Positions 33,923 to 42,683 are shown, numbered from the stretch's first letter. The stretch: DNA of 64,000 bases from JBEGHD01 sp049334165 (GCA_049334165.1 JBEGHD010000013.1), one strand, 5' to 3'. Made by a program: numbers and translations. The notes: generated by a model from the sequence alone, not told the origin.

Positions 33923-36001
33923 TCAATACGCTAACAGTGTTTTCATTTTTTCCGCCACTTTTTGGGCGTTAGGAATCATAGTAGTTTCGAGGATAGAATT
34001 TAGGGGTATGGCAGGAGTGTTCACCGCTCCAATCACCTTCACAGGTGCATCGAGCGATTCAAAACAGTTGTCGGCAATCAGACCGGCAATCGATTGCGCG
34101 AAGGTGTTACCTTCAGGCTCTTCGGTTACCACGAGGCATTTGCCACATTTTTTTACCGCTGTGTAAATGGCTTCTTCATCGAGCGGTGCGATGGTTCTCA
34201 AGTCGAGGATTTCAATATTTTCATCAAATTCTTTGGCTGCTTCCAGCGCCCAGTAAACGCCCATTCCGTAGGTGATCACTGCGATGCTGTTGCGCGTGTT
34301 TTTGGCACTGAGTTCTGTACGGGCTTTCCCAAAAGGAATCACATAATCTTCTGAAGGCTCAATGGTTTTGGCCTTTTCAGTTCCTTTGATTTTCGACCAG
34401 TAGAGTCCTTTGTGCTCTAGCATCACCACTGGGTTTGGGTCGTAGAAAGCAGACTTCATCAGTCCTTTCATGTCGGCTCCGTTGCTCGGGTAGGCGATCT
34501 TAATTCCTCGGATGTTTGCCAGCACCGACTCAACACTCGAAGAGTGGTAAGGGCCTCCGCTTCCGTATGCACCAATTGGCACACGGATAACAGCGTTTAC
34601 AGGCCACTTCCCGTTAGAGAGGTAGTAGCTGCGGCTCACTTCCGTGAAAAGCTGATTGAGCCCTGGCCAAATGTAATCGGCAAACTGAACTTCAACGATC
34701 GGCTTGCAGCCAGCGGCAGACATTCCCACGGTGCTTCCAATGATGAAAGCTTCCTGAATGGGTGTATTAAAAACGCGCTCGTCTCCAAATTTTTGAGCCA
34801 GAGTAGCTGCTTCACGAAACACTCCACCGAGACGGCCACCCACATCCTGACCGTAGAGCAAGCTTTCGGGGTTGTTTTTCAATATCTCCTGAACGGCAAA
34901 AAGCGCACAATCGACCATTAGGGTTGGGTCCTTGTCTTTTGGCGCTCTTTCGCCTTTTTCTTCGGTGATCGAAGTGGGAGCGAAATCGAAAGTTGTTAGA
35001 TCCTCTGGCCTTGGATCTTCCGCAGCGGTAGCTTTTTCGTAATCTTCGGCTACGTGCTTTTCCGATTGCTCTTCAATTTCTTTTAGTTGCGACTCTTCAA
35101 AGCCGAGGCTCAAAAGTGCATCTCTAAACTTGGGCAGTGGGTCGCGTTTGGCTGCTTCTTCGAGATCGTCTCTGTACCATTCCTTTCGAACACCTGAAGT
35201 GTGGTGTCCAAGCAGTGGCACTTTTGCGTGAACCAAAAACGGTCTGCGCTCTTTGCGCACTGTGTCCATCACTTCGTTAAGCAAGTTGTAGCAAGCTTCA
35301 AAGTCGTTTCCTTCTACAGTTCTGGATTCGATTCCCGGGAAACCTTTCACGAAATCGGTAGCATCGCCAAATCGAATTTCTTCGGCATTTGCAGAAATAT
35401 CCCATTCGTTGTCCTGTACAAAGTAGATGATCGGCAATTGCTTGAGCGCTGCCATGTGAAGAGCTTCAGAAACTTCACCTTCGGTCATGGCTGCATCGCC
35501 AATAGAGCAGACAATAACAGGTTTTTCAGATTCATTTTCAGGAATACCTTGCTGTTCTCTAAACTGAACGCCCATGGCAACACCGGTAGTAGGGATGGCC
35601 TGCATTCCAGTAGCTGACGACTGATGCGGAATTTTCGGCATGTCATCTCTTCGAAGGCTGGGGTGGCTGTAATAAGTTCTTCCACCGGAAAACGGATCGT
35701 CTCTTTTAGCCAAAAGTTGCAACATCAATTCGTAAGGAGTCATTCCAATACCCAGCAAAATGCTGTCATCGCGATAATAGGGCGCAACGAAATCGCACGC
35801 CTTTAGCTGCATACCCAAAGCAAGCTGCACAGCCTCGTGACCACGAGAAGTGGCATGGACGTACTTCGAAGTGATTTTCGAATTGGCCTCGTAGAGGTCG
35901 GTCATGCTTTTGGCGGTGGTCATCAACTCGTAGGCTCTCTGCAGAGTCTCTTTGTCGATAGTTGATTTTGTTTTCTTTATTTCCTCCTGTGCTGTTGCCA
36001 T
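33923..36001 (-). CDS. Fused alpha/beta E1 of branched-chain 2-oxo acid dehydrogenase
   Basis: Thiamine-diphosphate decarboxylase part of the 2-oxoisovalerate (or related 2-oxo acid) dehydrogenase complex. The 692-residue protein joins an alpha-type half (about 1-335; SRGHEAVQLALGMQL, GDAAMTEGEVSEALHMA for ThDP/Mg binding, YFVQDNEWDISA) to a beta-type half (about 360-692; LLYGQDVGGRLGGVFREA, QEAFIIGSTVGMSAAG, EVQFADYIWPG, LVVTEEPEGNTFAQSIAG). The fusion is normal in this phylum. E2 and E3 genes are not in the window. The -7 box TAAATTTG lies 31 nt upstream. Confidence 0.93.
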   Translation of the reverse strand: MATAQEEIKKTKSTIDKETLQRAYELMTTAKSMTDLYEANSKITSKYVHATSRGHEAVQLALGMQLKACDFVAPYYRDDSILLGIGMTPYELMLQLLAKRDDPFSGGRTYYSHPSLRRDDMPKIPHQSSATGMQAIPTTGVAMGVQFREQQGIPENESEKPVIVCSIGDAAMTEGEVSEALHMAALKQLPIIYFVQDNEWDISANAEEIRFGDATDFVKGFPGIESRTVEGNDFEACYNLLNEVMDTVRKERRPFLVHAKVPLLGHHTSGVRKEWYRDDLEEAAKRDPLPKFRDALLSLGFEESQLKEIEEQSEKHVAEDYEKATAAEDPRPEDLTTFDFAPTSITEEKGERAPKDKDPTLMVDCALFAVQEILKNNPESLLYGQDVGGRLGGVFREAATLAQKFGDERVFNTPIQEAFIIGSTVGMSAAGCKPIVEVQFADYIWPGLNQLFTEVSRSYYLSNGKWPVNAVIRVPIGAYGSGGPYHSSSVESVLANIRGIKIAYPSNGADMKGLMKSAFYDPNPVVMLEHKGLYWSKIKGTEKAKTIEPSEDYVIPFGKARTELSAKNTRNSIAVITYGMGVYWALEAAKEFDENIEILDLRTIAPLDEEAIYTAVKKCGKCLVVTEEPEGNTFAQSIAGLIADNCFESLDAPVKVIGAVNTPAIPLNSILETTMIPNAQKVAEKMKTLLAY

Positions 36002-36032
36002 TTTGACTAAAACTTAATAGTTGACGAATTTA

Positions 36033-36040
36033 CAAATTTA
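36033..36040 (-). promoter_or_regulatory. -7 box (TAAATTTG) of the E1 operon
   Basis: Minus-strand TAAATTTG at 31 nt before the E1 ATG. Expected to drive E1, the DUF4412 gene and tlpA. Confidence 0.5.
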
Positions 36041-36193
36041 CAACTCCGAGCCGGGCTGGTAAAATCCCACAGTGTTATAGGAATTGAGCCGAACGGAAGT
36101 AGGTGATTTGCATACATCTGTAAGAATACTCCTACTGGCAAAATGTTTTTGTTCTTACAGGCTGTGAGAAGGTGTTGTACTAGATTTGAAGAG

Positions 36194-36302
36194 TAGAATA
36201 TTTTCTCATAGTAATAAAGCAAGAATCGCACATAGCGATCAAGGTAGTTAAGTAATTATTTGGTTAAGGGAAAAAGGCTCTGAAGCGTCAGGGCCTTTTT
36301 CT
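36194..36302 (+). ncRNA. Putative small RNA with shared 3' module (copy A)
   Basis: TAGATTTG at 36181-36188 is an exact -7 box. About 35 nt on, a hairpin ATCGC/GCGAT (36225-36239) precedes the module TAGTTAAGTAATTATTTGGTTAAGGG (here split: TAGTTAAGTAATTATT at 36245-36260, TGGTTAAGGG at 36261-36270). An intrinsic terminator follows: AAAAAGGC/GCCTTTTT, 36271-36300. The module recurs at 49399-49420 and 49779-49800 in the same hairpin-module-terminator order. No open reading frame fits. Transcript length would be about 108 nt. Function is unknown. The terminator also shields dapF from upstream transcription. Confidence 0.45.
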
Positions 36303-36309
36303 TTTGCCC

Positions 36310-36317
36310 TACATTTG
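36310..36317 (+). promoter_or_regulatory. -7 box (TACATTTG) of dapF
   Basis: TACATTTG just after the small-RNA terminator, 18 nt before the dapF ATG at 36336. Confidence 0.5.
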
Positions 36318-36335
36318 GCTCAAATTTGCACTTCC

Positions 36336-37112
36336 ATGGAGCTAAATTTTTACAAGTATCACGGAACGGGAAACGACTTTATTCTGGTCGATGACCGCAG
36401 AAATAATTTCACCTCAATCGATCTCCGAACAATCCAGAAGCTCTGCGAAAGGCGCTTTGGAATTGGTAGTGACGGAATCATTTTTATTCGAGAATGTGAC
36501 GATGCCGACTTCGAAATGGATTTTTACAATCCCGATGGCAGCAAGAGTTTTTGTGGAAACGGGAGTCGCTGTGCTGTGAGCTTTGCCAACCGGCTTGGGA
36601 TGATTTCTGAAGCTTGCACTTTTCGCGCGGTAGATGGCATGCACGAAGCGAAACTGGTTGGAGAAAGGGTGAGCGTAAAAATGCGGGACGTAGAAGAAGT
36701 GGAAGTGGGAATTGACCACCATTTTATCGACACCGGTTCTCCGCATTATATAGTTTATCGCGATGACATAAACTCGATCGATCTGGTGAAAGAGGCGAGA
36801 ATAATCCGCTACGGTGAGCGATTTGCAGAAGAAGGCACCAACGTGAATTTAGTGAAGGAAACTTCGGAGGGGGTCTTTGTGAGAACCTACGAAAGAGGAG
36901 TGGAGGACGAGACCTATTCTTGCGGAACTGGAGTGACGGCTGTTGCTTTGAGTTATGGTCTGCTTCATCCGGAAGCAAATCACGTGAATATTGAAACCAA
37001 AGGTGGCAAACTGGAGGTTAGTTTTAGGTCGGCTGGTGAAAACAGATTTTCAGATATTTGGCTCACCGGACCTGCAAAGCGCGTTTTTACCGGAAAAATA
37101 GAAATCGATTAG
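36336..37112 (+). CDS. dapF: Diaminopimelate epimerase
   Basis: Interconverts LL- and meso-diaminopimelate for lysine and peptidoglycan synthesis, without a cofactor, using two cysteines. Both are visible in the 258-residue protein: CGNGSRC with Cys73, and SCGTGVTA with Cys near 195. The N-terminal FYKYHGTGNDFILVDDR, GSDGIIFI and RTYERGVEDETYSCGTG are all family-typical. The ATG at 36336 fits the -7 box, while a frame extension to 36315 would begin before the transcription start. The stop codon is followed with no gap by the next ATG, so dapF and lnb are coupled. Confidence 0.96.
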   Translation: MELNFYKYHGTGNDFILVDDRRNNFTSIDLRTIQKLCERRFGIGSDGIIFIRECDDADFEMDFYNPDGSKSFCGNGSRCAVSFANRLGMISEACTFRAVDGMHEAKLVGERVSVKMRDVEEVEVGIDHHFIDTGSPHYIVYRDDINSIDLVKEARIIRYGERFAEEGTNVNLVKETSEGVFVRTYERGVEDETYSCGTGVTAVALSYGLLHPEANHVNIETKGGKLEVSFRSAGENRFSDIWLTGPAKRVFTGKIEID

Positions 37113-38279
37113 ATGAAGTCTTTCTTTCTCAGCCTCAGTTTTATTCTCGTTTTCCTTTTTGGTGCCAACTCAGGCAAAGCTTTTACCGATCTTTCTCCGG
37201 AGGTCCAGATCAGTTTGCTAACCTGTTCTCCGGGTTCTGATCTCTATTCGGTTTTTGGTCACAGTGCAATTCGCGTGAAAGACCCGATCAACAAAATCGA
37301 CTCGGTTTACAACTACGGAACTTTCGATTTTAACACAGAAAATTTTTACCTGAAATTTTCCCGGGGAAAACTCGATTACACGCTTTCGCGCCAGCCCTTT
37401 GCATGGTTTCAGTACACCTACATCGAAGAGAAAAGAGCTATTCGTGAGCAAATTCTGGATCTTACACTGGAAGAAAAACAGGCTTTTTACGATGTGCTGG
37501 AAACAAACCACCTGCCTGGGAACAGAAACTACAAGTATCATTTTTTCTTCGACAACTGCGCTACAAAAATTCGCGACAAGCTGAAGGAAACACTTGGCGA
37601 CAAGCTCGCTTACCAGCACCCGGTAGACACGTCAAGAACATTCAGGGAAATGATTCAGCTCTACCTGAACGACATGCCGTGGAGCGATTTTGGTATTGAC
37701 ATCGCTCTCGGATTGCCATGTGACGATGAGCTGCAACCTGGCGATGGAATGTTTTTGCCGGATGGACTTTACCTCGAGTTCAAGCACGCTACAGTTGATG
37801 GAAAACCGCTTGTGAGTTCCGACAAAGAGATTCTCCCGGCAGAACCTCAGCCTCCGTCAGACTCGTTGATGACACCGAGTTTTGTACTGTGGGTTTTGTT
37901 CGGGGTCTCAGTTTTACTTTCACTTTTCAGCTTTGTGAGAAAAAAGCGCCTGCTCTGGCTCGACCGTCTATGGATGGTAGTCAGCGGGCTGATCGGTCTG
38001 ATGGTTTTCTTGCTTTGGTTTGCCACTGACCACACTACCACTGCAGACAATTTCAATCTGCTTTGGGCAATTCCATTGAATCTGATTTTCGTTTTCCTCA
38101 CTCGGAAATCGAACAAGGGAGTTGTCAGAAAATATTTTCAATTCCAGACCATTTTATTGCTGCTGGTGCTAGTGCTTTGGTCTGTCATTCCACAGTCTTA
38201 TCACGTTGCATTTATCCCGCTGATTTTGATTTTTGCCCTTTCGAGCTTCCGTTTGGGTTGGGTGAGTCGAAATCTTTAG
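37113..38279 (+). CDS. lnb: Lnb-like lipoprotein N-acyltransferase (formerly DUF4105)
   Basis: A 388-residue protein: signal/anchor at 1-20, a periplasmic catalytic-type domain (about 30-250) and about five C-terminal transmembrane helices (about 265-388). The periplasmic part contains FGHSAIRV (His50) and FFDNCATKIRD (Cys149), a His/Cys pair consistent with acyl-enzyme chemistry. This domain, long called DUF4105, includes the Bacteroides Lnb that completes N-acylation of lipoproteins in bacteria lacking Lnt. Applying that activity here is by family, and some homologues may differ. It starts directly after the dapF stop, placing an envelope-lipoprotein enzyme with a peptidoglycan-precursor enzyme. 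Confidence 0.83.
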   Translation: MKSFFLSLSFILVFLFGANSGKAFTDLSPEVQISLLTCSPGSDLYSVFGHSAIRVKDPINKIDSVYNYGTFDFNTENFYLKFSRGKLDYTLSRQPFAWFQYTYIEEKRAIREQILDLTLEEKQAFYDVLETNHLPGNRNYKYHFFFDNCATKIRDKLKETLGDKLAYQHPVDTSRTFREMIQLYLNDMPWSDFGIDIALGLPCDDELQPGDGMFLPDGLYLEFKHATVDGKPLVSSDKEILPAEPQPPSDSLMTPSFVLWVLFGVSVLLSLFSFVRKKRLLWLDRLWMVVSGLIGLMVFLLWFATDHTTTADNFNLLWAIPLNLIFVFLTRKSNKGVVRKYFQFQTILLLLVLVLWSVIPQSYHVAFIPLILIFALSSFRLGWVSRNL

Positions 38280-38328
38280 CTAAGAGTTTTCTTAATCTAG
38301 TTCAAGTGCTTTTGGAGTATTCCGGGTG

Positions 38329-38336
38329 TAATTTTG
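38329..38336 (+). promoter_or_regulatory. -7 box (TAATTTTG) of the YceI gene
   Basis: TAATTTTG at 23 nt before the ATG at 38360. It also rules out the long upstream in-frame extension that overlaps lnb. Confidence 0.5.
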
Positions 38337-38359
38337 GTCAAACAAAAAAATTAAAAACC

Positions 38360-38902
38360 ATGGATACTCAAGAAGCAAGTGTAAAAACAAAATGGGCAAT
38401 CGACCCAACTCACAGCGAAGTTCAGTTTAAAGTAAAACACCTCGTAATCTCAACTGTAACAGGATCTTTCAACAAGTTTGAAGGAAGCCTCACTACAGAA
38501 AATGAAGATTTTGATGGAGCATCTGCCTACCTAACTATCGATGCAGACAGCGTACACACCAACCAGGCCGACCGCGATGGTCACCTCAAGTCTGGCGATT
38601 TTTTCGATGCTGAGACATATCCTCAGCTTAAGTTCGAAGGAAAACTTTCAAAAACTGGTGATGGGTACAAATTGACCGGACCGCTGACAATTAAAGACGT
38701 CACTAAAGAAGTGACCCTGGATGTGGAGCACGGTGGTGTAATGGAGGATCCTTACGGACAAACCAAAGCTGGTTTTGAACTTACCGGATCTATCAACAGA
38801 AAAGAATTTGGATTGACCTGGAGCCAGGTAACCGAAGCGGGTGGAGTAGTAGTTGGCGACAACGTAAAACTCATGATGAGCATCCAGGTAGTTAAAGGAT
38901 AA
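38360..38902 (+). CDS. YceI-family lipid-binding protein
   Basis: A 180-residue protein with no signal peptide: it starts MDTQEASVKTKWAIDPTHSEVQFKVKHL. It follows the YceI beta-barrel pattern: WAIDPTHSEV, then DGASAYLTIDADSVHTNQADRDGHLKSGDFFDAE, then LTIKDVTKEVTLDVE and KEFGLTWSQV. YceI proteins bind polyisoprenoids or amphiphiles. Most are periplasmic, but this copy appears cytoplasmic. Earlier frame residues (back to 38063) overlap lnb in another frame and precede the promoter, so they are excluded. A strong terminator follows. Confidence 0.93.
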   Translation: MDTQEASVKTKWAIDPTHSEVQFKVKHLVISTVTGSFNKFEGSLTTENEDFDGASAYLTIDADSVHTNQADRDGHLKSGDFFDAETYPQLKFEGKLSKTGDGYKLTGPLTIKDVTKEVTLDVEHGGVMEDPYGQTKAGFELTGSINRKEFGLTWSQVTEAGGVVVGDNVKLMMSIQVVKG

Positions 38903-38917
38903 GAACAACTTTTCAAT

Positions 38918-38962
38918 TACCGCAGTTAAGTGATTGTATCGCTTTAGCTGCGGTATTTTTTT
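38918..38962 (+). terminator. Terminator after the YceI gene
   Basis: TACCGCAG at 38918-38925 pairs with CTGCGGTA at 38948-38955, with more pairing inside, then seven T. A clear intrinsic terminator separating the YceI gene from the pirin gene. Confidence 0.85.
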
Positions 38963-38982
38963 GACTAAAAAAGCAAAACGAA

Positions 38983-39837
38983 ATGAGATCAGTAAAAGAT
39001 ATTCACGATTCACTTTACGCTCCGATTGATGACTTGGAGACTTATCGCCCGATGCCAACGAGAAGCATCAATCACCTTGATCCGTTTTTGTTTCTCAATC
39101 ATCACGGGCCGCAAACTTACGGCCCCGGAAATCGCGGATTGCCCTTTGGACCCCATCCGCACAGAGGTTTTGAAACGCTGACCTACATCCTCAAGGGCGA
39201 CATCGTCCATCAAGATTCGGGAGGCCACAAAAGCAAAATCGAAGCAGGTGGCGTTCAGTGGATGACAGCCGGAAGCGGTCTAATTCACTCCGAAATCTCG
39301 TCCGAAGAATTTAAATCGAAAGGTGGTGAAGTTGAAATTCTCCAGCTTTGGATGAATCTGCCTTCGAAGTACAAGATGACTGACCCCGACTACAAGGGGC
39401 TTACCGAAGAGGAAGTTGTACATCTCGAAGAAGACAATGGGAAGGTTCGCGTGAATTTGATTTCAGGAGATTGGAAAGGAACAAAAGGGCCGATCGATTC
39501 GCTCACCAAATTGATGCTGACCAGCATTGAAATGAAAGCAGGAGGGAAGTTCTCTCTGGATGTTCCGGTAGAAAACAACATCCTGTTTTACGTAGCTCGA
39601 GGCTCGGTGAAAGTGAATGGGAAAGAAGCTTCTTTGCACAAACTTGTGGAGTTCGACAATGACGATCCTGCGCTCGAGGTAGAAGCTTCGCAAGATGCGA
39701 TTCTGATTTTTGGTCACGGAAAGCCCTTCGAAGAACCGATTGTAGCACAGGGCCCGTTTGTGATGAATTCGCATCAGGAAATTCGCCAGGCCATGGAAGA
39801 CTACCAGGCCGGTAAAATGGGCGTTTGGGAAGGTTAG
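38983..39837 (+). CDS. Pirin family protein
   Basis: A 284-residue bicupin. The N-terminal cupin has the metal-binding pattern seen in pirins: PHPHRGFETLTYILKGDIVHQDS with His near 59, 61 and 103, and QWMTAGSGLIHSE. The C-terminal cupin begins around 165 (LTSIEMKAGGKFSLDVPVENNILFYVARGSVKVNG). Bacterial pirins are iron proteins, some with quercetin 2,3-dioxygenase activity and some regulating metabolic enzymes. Which applies here is open. It starts after the YceI terminator and converges with the Cys-rich gene at a 3-bp distance. Confidence 0.93.
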   Translation: MRSVKDIHDSLYAPIDDLETYRPMPTRSINHLDPFLFLNHHGPQTYGPGNRGLPFGPHPHRGFETLTYILKGDIVHQDSGGHKSKIEAGGVQWMTAGSGLIHSEISSEEFKSKGGEVEILQLWMNLPSKYKMTDPDYKGLTEEEVVHLEEDNGKVRVNLISGDWKGTKGPIDSLTKLMLTSIEMKAGGKFSLDVPVENNILFYVARGSVKVNGKEASLHKLVEFDNDDPALEVEASQDAILIFGHGKPFEEPIVAQGPFVMNSHQEIRQAMEDYQAGKMGVWEG

Positions 39838-39840
39838 TAT

Positions 39841-40314
39841 CTAAAACAACTTCTTGCCAGATTCCTTTAGAACAAAATTATTGAGAGCATTTTTCTCAGA
39901 ATTTGAAAGTAACGAAACGAGCTCGCGGCATTGGTCGAGGGCTCGTTTTTTCGTCTGTATACTTGCGTCTTTTTGAGACAAAAGCTCAAACATTGTGGAA
40001 AGCTCGGTTTCTCCTAGCTCATTTCTTGAAAACTCTGCCAGCTCAACAAGAATTTTGATTTGCGAAGTATCGAAGGAAAGTGTATCGGTTACCTCCAGGT
40101 CATCGCAGTATGATTTAACTGCAAAAAAGAGGCATTCGCAGTGCGCCTGATTTCCGGGACAGTTGGCCTCAGCGTTACCGAAAGCACAATCGATTTCACA
40201 GTGGTCTTTCTGGCTGACGTGTGAATAGAGCTTTTTGTTGATGTTGGGGCTGGTCAGTACGAAAAGGAGACCGGCTGCTAAAATTCCGATGATGATGATT
40301 GTGCGTAGCTTCAT
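39841..40314 (-). CDS. Hypothetical Cys-rich membrane-anchored protein
   Basis: A 157-residue protein with an N-terminal transmembrane or signal helix (about 5-22). A compact Cys cluster follows: DHCEIDCAFGNAEANCPGNQAHCECLFFAVKSYC, given here as Cys near 39, 43, 52, 59, 61 and 69. The C-terminal half is helical and charged (TKKRALDQCRELVSLLSNSEKNALNNFVL). I do not recognise the family. The six-Cys cluster suggests disulfides or a metal site in the periplasm (inference). The minus strand upstream has AATCTTTG, one base off the -7 consensus. Confidence 0.65.
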   Translation of the reverse strand: MKLRTIIIIGILAAGLLFVLTSPNINKKLYSHVSQKDHCEIDCAFGNAEANCPGNQAHCECLFFAVKSYCDDLEVTDTLSFDTSQIKILVELAEFSRNELGETELSTMFELLSQKDASIQTKKRALDQCRELVSLLSNSEKNALNNFVLKESGKKLF

Positions 40315-40383
40315 AAAATTTTGATTTATTGCTGAAGTTAGTACGCAAAGATTTGAAATTCAAATTAATAAAGAGCTTTTTGC

Positions 40384-40965
40384 TTACTTACCTACCCGTT
40401 TCTTTCTGATCTTACTCAAAAATTCTGGAGTAATTCCAAGGTAAGAGGCGATATATTTTTGAGGGACGACCAACTCCATTCCCGGATGTGACTTCAAAAA
40501 CTGGTCGTATTTTTCTTCAGCTGTGTTCGAGATGTTTCGAATGATTCGTTTTTGGTGGCTCACCAGCGATTTCTGAAAAAGAATCCTGAAATAGTGATCG
40601 AATGTTGGAGCCTCTCTGCAAAGCTGGTCGAAGTTATTTTTCGGTAGCATAGCCACCTTAGACTCAGTAATCGCTTTGATGGAGTAGAGCGAAGGAGAAT
40701 TTTCAACAAATGCCTGCAAGTCGCCAGTCCACCACATTTCTCTGCCAAATTGCATAACGTGAGGGTCGCAGTTTTTGTCGGAGTAGTAGGTCATCAGGCA
40801 ACCAGAAATAACCAGCGTGAGTGCAGCTCCAGGTTGATCTTGCTCGATCAGCATTTCGTTTTTTTGCAGTGATTTCATTTCTGCCAGGGAGAAAAACAGG
40901 TCCATATCGCTTTCGGTCACTGCTGTATGTCGCCTAAAGTTTTGGGTGATCTTTTCTCGTTCCAT
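40384..40965 (-). CDS. Crp/Fnr family transcriptional regulator
   Basis: A 193-residue protein with an N-terminal cyclic-nucleotide-binding-like beta-roll (about 20-130; MLIEQDQPGAALTLVISGCLMTYYS, SIKAITESKVAMLPK) and a C-terminal winged helix-turn-helix (YIASYLGITPEFLSKIRKKR). There is no Fnr-type Cys cluster, and the cAMP-binding residues are not conserved by eye, so the ligand is unknown. It resembles the many short Bacteroidota regulators of this type. It stands alone, divergent from the lipoprotein gene at 41112. Confidence 0.88.
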   Translation of the reverse strand: MEREKITQNFRRHTAVTESDMDLFFSLAEMKSLQKNEMLIEQDQPGAALTLVISGCLMTYYSDKNCDPHVMQFGREMWWTGDLQAFVENSPSLYSIKAITESKVAMLPKNNFDQLCREAPTFDHYFRILFQKSLVSHQKRIIRNISNTAEEKYDQFLKSHPGMELVVPQKYIASYLGITPEFLSKIRKKRVGK

Positions 40966-41089
40966 TCAGTCTTCTTCTTTTCATTAGAGATAGCTCTGCA
41001 ATAGCTGCTCATCAATTGATACCTCACAAGATTACATATTTTCTTTCTTTGATTCTAAATTGCATAGAGCAGCCTGTGCGCAATAATTT

Positions 41090-41097
41090 TATTTTTG
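41090..41097 (+). promoter_or_regulatory. -7 box (TATTTTTG) of the envelope gene chain
   Basis: TATTTTTG at 14 nt before the ATG at 41112. It is the only -7 box I found ahead of the five overlapping genes up to 47432. Confidence 0.5.
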
Positions 41098-41111
41098 CCG
41101 TAACCGTGGAT

Positions 41112-42683
41112 ATGAGAACAGCTCGAATTTTAATATTCTTCTTTATCACCTTGACTCTGTTTGCCTGCCGAAAGGAAGAGACACGCTGGAAAACGAAATG
41201 GAAAGCACCTCTTGCCAAGGGCAGACTTTCTTTGGGCGACCTTGTTGGCGATACCTTGTTGTCTTTTGATGAGGGAGGTCTAGCTCATCTGATCTACGAA
41301 AATAAGCTCACAAATTTCGATCTTGACACGTTGGTGAAACTGCCTGACACGCTAGTTAGCCAAAGCTACTCACTCGACATTGACGGTGGACCTTTTGATT
41401 TTCCCGCGGGCTTTGTACTGGTTGATGAACCACAACAAACTTCCTACGACTTGGGTGGTGCAGAGCTCAAAACCGTGAGGGTAAAAAGCGGAGGAGTGCG
41501 AATTGAGCTGCGAAACTATGTCGATTCAAAACTTCAGATGTCTTACAATCTTGTTGGTGCCGATGGTCCGCAAGGTCCGCTGGGCTACAGCATCGAAGCC
41601 GATGAAGGTACTCCAGATAACCCTGCGGTATACGAAGACTTTCGGGATATTTCTGGTTATGAACTTTCTCTTACTGGAATTGACGGTAATGACAACAACA
41701 CGCTCGCTGCAAACTTTTTGGCCACAGTTGGAGACAATGAAGGAGAAACGGCAATTTATGGCGATGACAGTGTATCGGTAAATATCAGCTTCGAGGACGT
41801 TGTAATTGAATACGCCTCGGGCTACTTCGGGCAGTACGAAAACGAACTTGTAGACACCATCTACCTTGACTTTTTTAAGAATATCTCACCAGGAATTCTT
41901 CAACTGGATGAGGTGAATTTTGATCTCTCTATCACCAATTATGTGGGAATGGACGCTCAGGTAACCTTCAACGAGTTGAAGAGCATCCGCACCACTCCGG
42001 AAAATGATGTGGTTTTATCACACGCATTTATCGGAGATCAAAAGAATATTACCCGGGCTACTGACAATAACGGAAATGTGTCGCCAACAGAACTGGAAAT
42101 TGAAGTGAATGGCGACAATTCCAATATTGTAGACTTCACCGAAATAATGCCAGATAAAGTGGCCTATGATATTGATCTGAACTTGAATCCACTGGGAGAC
42201 ATTTCTTTGGGTAACGACTTTCTCTACACTGATCAGTCTCTGGAAACGTCTTTGATTTTGGATGTGCCTCTTTGTCTGGCTGCCGAAAACCTCGGAATGC
42301 GCGATACGCTTGAGCTCAACAACGAGCCTATCGAAGAATGGGCACAGGGAAGTCTTTTTCTGAAGGTGGAAAACACTTTTCCATTTTCGGCAAACTTCGA
42401 TCTTTCATTACTTGAAGAAGGGAATGGCGAAACAGAGCTTATCGGCTCTGGAGAAATTGCCGCTGCCACCATGCCCGTTGGTCTGGACTACCTCGCTCAG
42501 GAATCGATATCTACCATCGAGGTCCCGGCAGAATTGGTTTCCAGGCTTCACAGTGAAAACCGCATTGTGATCAACGTGACTTTCGACACCGCCAACTATC
42601 CCGATCTGGTGAAGTTGCGTGAGCAATATTATATGGATATAGTGCTAACCGGAGATATCGATTATGAGATTACAGTTGAATAG
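41112..42683 (+). CDS. Large hypothetical lipoprotein, first gene of a five-gene chain
   Basis: A 523-residue protein starting MRTARILIFFFITLTLFAC, a signal peptide with a lipobox Cys at about 19, so probably outer-membrane anchored. The body is beta-rich and acidic, with repeated phrases such as DLGGAELKTVRVKSGGVRIEL and LDLDVPLCLAA-like segments. No enzyme motif is visible. It is followed by a predicted beta-barrel protein whose start overlaps its 3' end by 20 bp, suggesting a lipoprotein-barrel partnership in the outer membrane (inference). The earlier in-frame ATG at 41016 precedes the promoter and is excluded. Confidence 0.72.
   Translation: MRTARILIFFFITLTLFACRKEETRWKTKWKAPLAKGRLSLGDLVGDTLLSFDEGGLAHLIYENKLTNFDLDTLVKLPDTLVSQSYSLDIDGGPFDFPAGFVLVDEPQQTSYDLGGAELKTVRVKSGGVRIELRNYVDSKLQMSYNLVGADGPQGPLGYSIEADEGTPDNPAVYEDFRDISGYELSLTGIDGNDNNTLAANFLATVGDNEGETAIYGDDSVSVNISFEDVVIEYASGYFGQYENELVDTIYLDFFKNISPGILQLDEVNFDLSITNYVGMDAQVTFNELKSIRTTPENDVVLSHAFIGDQKNITRATDNNGNVSPTELEIEVNGDNSNIVDFTEIMPDKVAYDIDLNLNPLGDISLGNDFLYTDQSLETSLILDVPLCLAAENLGMRDTLELNNEPIEEWAQGSLFLKVENTFPFSANFDLSLLEEGNGETELIGSGEIAAATMPVGLDYLAQESISTIEVPAELVSRLHSENRIVINVTFDTANYPDLVKLREQYYMDIVLTGDIDYEITVE

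Noticed and set aside
36002..36180. Possible riboswitch or attenuator upstream of small-RNA copy A
   Set aside because: Only weak complementarity (for example CTGTAAGAA with TTCTTACAG near 36118-36160), no expression platform and no downstream gene in reach before the terminator.
38063..38359. In-frame N-terminal extension of the YceI gene
   Set aside because: It overlaps lnb in another frame and precedes the promoter at 38329.
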